Source: Pseudomonadota bacterium | Lineage (GTDB): Bacteria; Pseudomonadota; Gammaproteobacteria; Pseudomonadales; UBA5518 | Length of the DNA: 5,369 nt | Assembly: GCA_022705125.1 (NCBI GenBank) | Contig: JAKJFB010000216.1 | Span: 1 to 5,369 of the forward strand | Direction: 5' to 3' | Shown here: piece after piece, positions 1-5,369 of the stretch | Position numbering within the stretch: the stretch's first letter is position 1 | Layout of the letters: every line of letters starts with the position of its first letter | Made by a program: the position numbers and the translations under genes | The notes under the pieces: model-generated | The model's input: only the letters and a program-made list of their open reading frames with translations | Told to the model about the DNA's origin: nothing | The model's database searches: none

Positions 1-351
1 GCACCGTCCTGTCGCGCCCGCCAGCAGGTGGTGGCGCGCGCGCGCGCCTACATGGAGGCCCACATCGACGAGCCGATCACGGTCGCCGACCTGTGCATCG
101 AGCTCGGCATCTCGCGCCGCACCCTGCAGTACAGCTTCCAGGACGTGCTCGATCTCAACCCGGTCAAGTTCCTGCGCGCGATCCGCCTGAATGCGGTGCG
201 CCGCTCGCTCAAGGCCGCGGACCCCAATGGTCGCGGCACGGTCGCCGACATCGCCGCACGCTGGGGCTTCTGGCACCTGTCGCACTTCTCCGCCGAGTAC
301 AAGACGATGTTCGGCGAGCTGCCGTCGGACACGCTCAGGCGCGCGGGCTGA
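1..351 (+). CDS. qhpR: AraC-family transcriptional regulator, C-terminal part (QhpR-like), 5' end outside window
   Basis: The frame is open from base 1 to the TGA at 349-351, so this is the last 116 residues of a longer protein; the GTG codons at 28 and 31 are internal and should not be taken as starts. The visible part is a complete AraC/XylS DNA-binding domain with two helix-turn-helix units. The first holds the recognition-helix signature SRRTLQYSF, followed by P-x-x-FLRAIRLN. The second holds VADIAARWGFWHLSHFSAEY followed by the family's classic F-G-E-L-P ending. The N-terminal effector or dimerisation domain lies beyond the left edge. Its neighbours are the QHNDH maturation genes qhpG, qhpE and qhpF, and an AraC-type regulator, QhpR, is known to activate the Paracoccus qhp genes in response to primary amines. 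The AraC assignment is certain; the QhpR identity is inferred from context, since the DNA-binding domain alone cannot separate it from related AraC regulators. It converges on the operon rather than diverging from it. Confidence 0.85.
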   Translation, partial: APSCRARQQVVARARAYMEAHIDEPITVADLCIELGISRRTLQYSFQDVLDLNPVKFLRAIRLNAVRRSLKAADPNGRGTVADIAARWGFWHLSHFSAEYKTMFGELPSDTLRRAG

Positions 352-452
352 GCAGGCGCGGCGGGCGAAAAATAAAATCTTTTGCTGGAACCATTAGCCC
401 AAATCGGCAACACGCTCCGCCGTCCGGGAGACGAAATGGATGCAGGCGGCGC
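352..452. other. Convergent intergenic spacer with A/T-rich island
   Basis: These 101 bases separate the stop of the + strand regulator from the stop of the minus-strand monooxygenase. A 16-base A/T-rich tract at 368-383 (A5-T-A4-T-C-T4 on the + strand) stands out against very GC-rich surroundings. Both transcripts must end here or run into each other, so a terminator is expected. I found only a 4-bp stem (CTCC/GGAG, minus strand, around 425-440), which is not followed directly by a T run, so no intrinsic terminator can be called. No open frame here looks like a gene. Confidence 0.5.
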
Positions 453-1796
453 TCAATCCAGCCAGTTCTGTGCCCGCATCCAGGCCAGCAAGGCGGCGGC
501 ACGCGCACGCTCGAGCCCGAAACGCGCGCACAGCAGCGCCTCGCCGGCAGCTTTTTCCAGCGCATCGCCTCCCTCTCGACGCAAGGCGGCAAGCATGGGC
601 GCCACCGCCAGACCATCGAGGTGCCAAACGCCGAGCGGCTGGTCGGGCGTCACCACGACGTCTTGCTCGACGATCCGCCCCGCGCACACCACCGGCCCGC
701 GCGCAACACGCACGGTCTCCGGCCTCACCTTGGCGTGCAGCGGCAGGGCATCCGGCCAGCCGCGGCGCGCGGCCCAGAACGGCGCCTGCGGCCAGCGCGC
801 TTCCTGAGCGTAGAAATCGCGCCCGATTCGGGCGAAGCGGTGGAACAGGTGCTCGATACGCCGCGTATGGAAGTGCTGCGCGAGCGCGGTGCGGCCCCGA
901 TCGTGACGGAGGGTAGCCACCACCGCCGGTGCCTGCAGCGCGGACGACAGCGCCTGGAAGATACCGTTGCCCGAGAGAGGATCGACCGCCATCGCCGCAT
1001 CGCCGACGCGGATCCAGTCGTCGCCGGCCACCGATTCGTTGAGCACCGCCGTGCTGGTGCGCGCGTGCGGTTCGCCGACCGGCTGCGCGTCGCGGACGAA
1101 GGGCGCCGCCGCCTCGACCGCGTGAAACCGTGCGCTGCAGTAGTCGCCCAGGGCCCTTTTCGGCGGCAGGTCGGCGCTGGCAACGTCCACCGTCAGCTGC
1201 AGATAGCGCCGTCCATCGGCCAACGCGGCCATCCACATCCAGCCATCCTCGACGCTGAGAACGGTCGAGCCCGCCTCGCCCGCCGGTCCCTGCCAGTACT
1301 GCAGCAGCGACACCGTCTCCACTCCGCGCACCCGCGGCGCCCCCCCGCCGGGCGCGGCGCGGCCGCGCGCCTCGACGAGGAAGCCCGCCGCCATGCGGCG
1401 CGGCCCGGCATCGGTGTCGATCTCCAGCTCATGGCCCCCTGGCGCGGGGTGCAGCGCCGTCACCCGGCCGCGCACCACGGGCACGCCGAGGCGCTCCAAG
1501 TCCTCGAGCAGCCCCTGGTCGAAGCGCTGGCGGTCGACCAGGCTCTCCACGTTCGCCTCGGTGTAGGTGCCATTCCACACCGCCCGCCGCGGCGAAGGCG
1601 GCGCGAACGCCGTCAGCGCCCGCTGCAGGCCGAGGCCGCGCAGCGCGTCGATGACGCGCGCCGAGACGCCCTCGACCGCGGCGAAACGGCGCGGCTCGCC
1701 CACCAGCACCACCGGCTCGCCCATCCGCGCCAGTCCGATCGCCACCGCCGCGCCCGCGGGGCCGGCGCCGAGGATGACGATGCCGTCAGCCGCCAT
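453..1796 (-). CDS. qhpG: FAD-dependent monooxygenase, QhpG-like (CTQ cofactor biogenesis)
   Basis: This encodes 447 residues from the ATG at 1796-1794. The N-terminus is a Rossmann FAD-binding fold with G-A-G-P-A-G at residues 10-15 and an acidic residue at the end of the second strand (E34). An R-x-x-F-D stretch lies near residues 89-93. A second FAD motif, VGDAAMAVDPLSGNGI, spans residues 264-279 and is typical of group A and halogenase-like flavoproteins. A helical C-terminal region of roughly 85 residues follows. The halogenase-type P-L-S-G-N-G loop and the qhp neighbourhood fit QhpG, which hydroxylates the target tryptophan of the crosslinked QhpC gamma subunit during CTQ formation and is expected in the cytoplasm. 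The open frame extends 79 codons upstream into the protease gene. ATG 1796 is preferred because the FAD fold starts immediately after it and GAGGAG sits 8 bases upstream. It is the last gene of the operon and overlaps the end of qhpE by 11 bases. It could instead be another tryptophan-halogenase-like oxidase, but the context argues against this. Confidence 0.88.
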   Translation of the reverse strand: MAADGIVILGAGPAGAAVAIGLARMGEPVVLVGEPRRFAAVEGVSARVIDALRGLGLQRALTAFAPPSPRRAVWNGTYTEANVESLVDRQRFDQGLLEDLERLGVPVVRGRVTALHPAPGGHELEIDTDAGPRRMAAGFLVEARGRAAPGGGAPRVRGVETVSLLQYWQGPAGEAGSTVLSVEDGWMWMAALADGRRYLQLTVDVASADLPPKRALGDYCSARFHAVEAAAPFVRDAQPVGEPHARTSTAVLNESVAGDDWIRVGDAAMAVDPLSGNGIFQALSSALQAPAVVATLRHDRGRTALAQHFHTRRIEHLFHRFARIGRDFYAQEARWPQAPFWAARRGWPDALPLHAKVRPETVRVARGPVVCAGRIVEQDVVVTPDQPLGVWHLDGLAVAPMLAALRREGGDALEKAAGEALLCARFGLERARAAALLAWMRAQNWLD

Positions 1797-2465
1797 GCTG
1801 TCTTCTCCTCGGGTCGTCCACACCGTGGTGGCGCGCCTGCTCGACCAGCCAGGCACGCAGTGCGTCCGCGTCGCCGCCCCGCGCGAAGTGCCGCGCGGCC
1901 AGTCCGGTGAACCAGGCACAGGCCATGCTCGCACCCGCGCCGGCGAGGCTACCGTCGAGCGGCCGCACATGGGCACCGAAATCGATCTCGGCGGAGCCGA
2001 TCGCGGCGAGCTCGCCGGGTGCGCAGCGCGCATCTCCGGTCACCCGCAGCACGCCCGGAAAACCCGCCGGATACACGGTCTGGCCGCGCGCGGGCGCCGC
2101 CGCGCACAGCACGGTGCCGGCCGCCAGTGCGCGCGCGCAGGCCTCGGCCAGCACCGGCCGCGGTTCGCGCAGGCCCAGACTCAGATTGACGAGCTGGGCG
2201 CCGTTCGCCACCGCCCAGTCGATCGCCGCCGCCACCTGCGCCGCGGTGGTCGTGAGGCGCTCGCGGAACACCTGGACGACCAGCAGCTCGGCCTGCGGCG
2301 CGCAATGCAGCAGGATCCCGGCCACGCGACCGCCGTGGCCGAGCGCGTCGGCGGTGGCCGGCGCCTGGCGCACGGCACGGTCTTCGAGCACCAGGGCGAC
2401 CGCGTCCCGCACCTGCAGCGCCTGTGCTGGCGTGCACCCGCTATCGACCACGGCGATCCGCACCG

Positions 2466-2469
<4 letters not shown>
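1786..2469 (-). CDS. qhpE: Subtilisin-like (S8) serine protease, QhpE-like leader peptidase
   Basis: This is a compact 227-residue S8-family protease with no signal peptide and no propeptide, so it is probably cytoplasmic. The triad is readable in the usual order: Asp9 in VVDSG, His45 in LGHGGRVAGIL and Ser181 in GAGASMA. Other subtilisin core landmarks are VNLSLG (residues 94-99) and YPAGFPGVLRVTG (133-145). At the position where subtilisins carry the oxyanion-hole asparagine (the A-G-N of VVAAAGN) this protein reads CAAAP (122-126), so the Asn appears to be lost. In Paracoccus, QhpE is described as an unusual subtilisin-like protease that removes the leader of the QhpC gamma subunit after crosslinking. 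The small size, lack of export signal and position between an ABC exporter and a QhpG-like flavoprotein all fit that role. The ATG at 2469 overlaps the exporter stop as ATGA, which implies translational coupling. The 3' end overlaps qhpG by 11 bases. Family assignment is strong; the substrate is inferred. Confidence 0.88.
1805..1810 (-). promoter_or_regulatory. Ribosome binding site for qhpG
   Basis: On the minus strand GAGGAG lies 8 bases before the ATG at 1796 and inside the 3' end of the protease gene. It is a near-perfect Shine-Dalgarno sequence. It decides the start of the monooxygenase against the longer open frame that runs up to 2033. Confidence 0.75.
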
Positions 2470-4247
<1,778 letters not shown>

Positions 4248-4296
4248 TGGCGGTCGCACGCGACGAAGAGGCGGCCAGGCACGCGCATCGCCCGCC
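4248..4296 (-). other. Short intergenic gap between MBL hydrolase and exporter
   Basis: These 49 bases (94 if the exporter starts at 4202) form the only real gap inside the minus-strand gene run. I see no convincing Shine-Dalgarno sequence, promoter boxes or terminator hairpin. It is nevertheless the most likely place for an internal promoter or operon boundary between the hydrolase and the maturation genes. Confidence 0.45.
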
Positions 4297-5217
4297 TCAG
4301 CTCGCGACCAGCATGCCGTGCTCGCGCCGCGCCACACCGGCGCGCTCGAGCTCCTTCACCAGCCAGGCGGCGAGCGCATCGGCGTCGAGGCCGAGGAAGC
4401 GCGCGTTGGCGGTGCGGTACAGCGGGGTCTCGTCGAGATGCCGCGGCAGCTCGACGAGCGCCATGCTGCGCACCTCGAGCAGCTTGAAGGTGATGCAGGC
4501 GCGGATCGCGTTGCGTGCCATGCGCGCGCCGTCGTCCTCGAAGGCGCGGAGGCGCGCGAAGGCGCGCTCGAGCGCGTCGTCGAATTCGGCGAAGGGGGCC
4601 CCATGGCCGGGAATCACCGCATCCACCGCGAGCCGGCCGATCGCCTCCAGGGTGCGGCGCGCCTCGCCGAGCGCGTCGCCCTGGCCCATCACCTCGGCGA
4701 ACAGGATGCCGAAGCCGTCGCGCCAGAGCGCATCGCCCGAGATGAGAATGCGGCGATCGGGGTTGTAGTAGGCGAGCGCGTCCATGTCGTGGCCGGGGGC
4801 GGCCACCGCCTGCCATTCGAGCTCGCCGGCGACGAAGCGCGCCCCGGCCGCGAGCGTCGCGTCATGGCGGAAGCGCTCGCCGGCCTGCGCGCCGACGCTC
4901 AGCAGCAGCGCCTCCTCGTCCCACTCCTCGACCGCGCGCGCCATGCCCTCGGGCACCGTGATGCTGCAGCCGAAGGCGCGCTGCACGCTGGCGTTGCCGC
5001 CGATGTGGTCGGAATGCGAGTGCGTGTTGATGAGGCGGCCGAGACTGCGGCCATCGAGCGCGGCGCGCACCAGCTTCACCGTCTGGTCGGCATGGCTCAC
5101 GTAGCCGGAGTCGATCAGGGTCGCCTCGTCGCCGTCGAACAGCAGCACGTTGTTGGCCGACAGCCAGCCGCGCTCGAAGACCTGCAGGCTGGCAGGCAGA
5201 TGCGGACGCGCGCTCAA
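4297..5217 (-). CDS. Metallo-beta-lactamase-fold metallohydrolase
   Basis: This encodes 306 residues of the MBL superfamily with a full set of metal ligands. HSHSDH at residues 66-71 gives His66, His68, Asp70 and His71. His143 lies in PGHDMDA, Asp162 in ISGDALW and His205 in PGHG. This pattern supports a dinuclear (usually zinc) hydrolase of the glyoxalase II/lactonase-like branch. There is no signal peptide, so it is probably cytoplasmic. The C-terminal 90 or so residues are helical with a winged-helix flavour, as in several MBL hydrolases. The substrate cannot be deduced. The start is the rare TTG at 5217, chosen because it forms a TTGA overlap with the upstream stop, has GGGGAAGG about 6 bases before it, and gives an N-terminus just ahead of the first beta strand. 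It sits directly upstream of the qhpF-like exporter on the same strand. It may belong to the amine oxidation locus or simply be an older neighbour. Confidence 0.85.
   Translation of the reverse strand: MSARPHLPASLQVFERGWLSANNVLLFDGDEATLIDSGYVSHADQTVKLVRAALDGRSLGRLINTHSHSDHIGGNASVQRAFGCSITVPEGMARAVEEWDEEALLLSVGAQAGERFRHDATLAAGARFVAGELEWQAVAAPGHDMDALAYYNPDRRILISGDALWRDGFGILFAEVMGQGDALGEARRTLEAIGRLAVDAVIPGHGAPFAEFDDALERAFARLRAFEDDGARMARNAIRACITFKLLEVRSMALVELPRHLDETPLYRTANARFLGLDADALAAWLVKELERAGVARREHGMLVAS
5214..5217 (-). other. TTGA stop/start overlap at the MBL hydrolase start
   Basis: The TGA ending the upstream frame (5216-5214) overlaps a TTG start (5217-5215). The purine-rich GGGGAAGG lies just upstream on the minus strand. 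This is the TTG version of the common ATGA coupling and is the main support for the start and for co-transcription of the two genes. Confidence 0.6.
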
Positions 5218-5369
5218 TCGCTGCCTTCCCCGACGCGGGCCGCGACGTTGGGCGGCAAGGGCACGCCGGCCGCCTGCGCCGGGGACGCCGCCGCATCGGG
5301 CTGCCCCGCGACCTGCGCTCCGGGCGCCGGCGTGGGCACGCCGTTGATCTCTTCGGCAGTGCGACCGCA
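5214..5369 (-). CDS. Unidentified protein, C-terminal fragment with Ala/Pro-rich tail; 5' end outside window
   Basis: A minus-strand frame is open from the right edge to the TGA at 5216-5214, giving the last 51 residues of a protein. It begins Cys-Gly-Arg-Thr-Ala-Glu-Glu-Ile and continues as a low-complexity tail rich in Ala, Pro, Gly and Gln, ending VGEGSD. Such a tail is likely disordered and carries no domain. The opening C-G-R-T-x-x-E-I recalls the end of small cysteine-rich DUF1289-type proteins, but this is only a weak resemblance. It does not look like the ends of the QHNDH alpha, beta or gamma subunits as I remember them. The frame is chosen over the alternatives because of the TTGA coupling to the next gene; with so few residues it could still be spurious. 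Confidence 0.5.
   Translation of the reverse strand, partial: CGRTAEEINGVPTPAPGAQVAGQPDAAASPAQAAGVPLPPNVAARVGEGSD

Noticed and set aside
425..440. CTCC/GGAG stem on the minus strand as a terminator for the operon
   Set aside because: The stem is only 4 bp and is followed by about 40 bases before any T-rich tract, so it does not meet the pattern of an intrinsic terminator.
453..1796. Monooxygenase as a true tryptophan halogenase
   Set aside because: It shares the P-L-S-G-N-G-type loop, but I do not see the family's W-x-W-x-I-P motif, and the neighbours match QHNDH maturation rather than a halogenated metabolite pathway.
93..1910. 605-codon open frame on the + strand opposite the monooxygenase and protease genes
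   Set aside because: Its translation is dominated by Arg, Ala, His and Pro with no domain motif, and it lies antisense to two genes with full catalytic motifs. Long antisense frames are expected at this GC content.
1797..2033. N-terminal extension of the monooxygenase up to 2033
   Set aside because: The extra 79 residues are Arg/Ser/Pro-rich, overlap the protease coding region, and precede the point where the FAD fold and a strong ribosome binding site mark the real start.
5218..5296. Upstream extension in the MBL hydrolase frame, or the separate 144-codon frame starting at 5296
   Set aside because: The upstream codons are Arg/Gly-rich with no family similarity. The frame that stops at 5214 and forms the TTGA overlap explains the region better.

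Overview
This is a very GC-rich, gene-dense bacterial segment with codon use strongly biased to G/C at third positions. It suggests a proteobacterium, possibly a betaproteobacterium of the Thauera/Azoarcus type; that placement is inferred from protein style and composition only. There are no RNA genes, mobile elements or CRISPR arrays in view.

Layout, left to right: (1) the 3' part of an AraC-family regulator on the + strand (1-351); (2) a 101-base convergent spacer containing a small A/T-rich island; (3) a tightly packed minus-strand operon, read from right to left. The operon contains the last codons of an unidentified protein (5214-5369), a metallo-beta-lactamase-fold hydrolase (4297-5217), an ABC exporter half-transporter (2466 to about 4247), a small subtilisin-like protease (1786-2469) and an FAD-dependent monooxygenase (453-1796). 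Three of the four junctions are overlaps (TTGA, ATGA and an 11-base overlap), so the genes are probably co-transcribed and translationally coupled.

The combination of ABC exporter, compact cytoplasmic subtilisin, halogenase-like flavoprotein and AraC regulator matches the accessory genes qhpF, qhpE, qhpG and qhpR of quinohemoprotein amine dehydrogenase (QHNDH). In the known pathway (worked out in Paracoccus denitrificans) the small gamma subunit QhpC is thioether-crosslinked by the radical SAM enzyme QhpD. A tryptophan is then hydroxylated by QhpG, the leader is removed by QhpE, and the peptide is exported by QhpF to the periplasm, where the cysteine tryptophylquinone (CTQ) enzyme is assembled. 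The structural genes qhpA, B and C and the crosslinking gene qhpD are not visible here and would be expected beyond one of the edges.

The main points of interest are an MBL-fold hydrolase coupled into the same minus-strand run, a QhpE-like protease lacking the usual subtilisin oxyanion-hole asparagine, and a regulator placed convergently at the 3' end of the operon.
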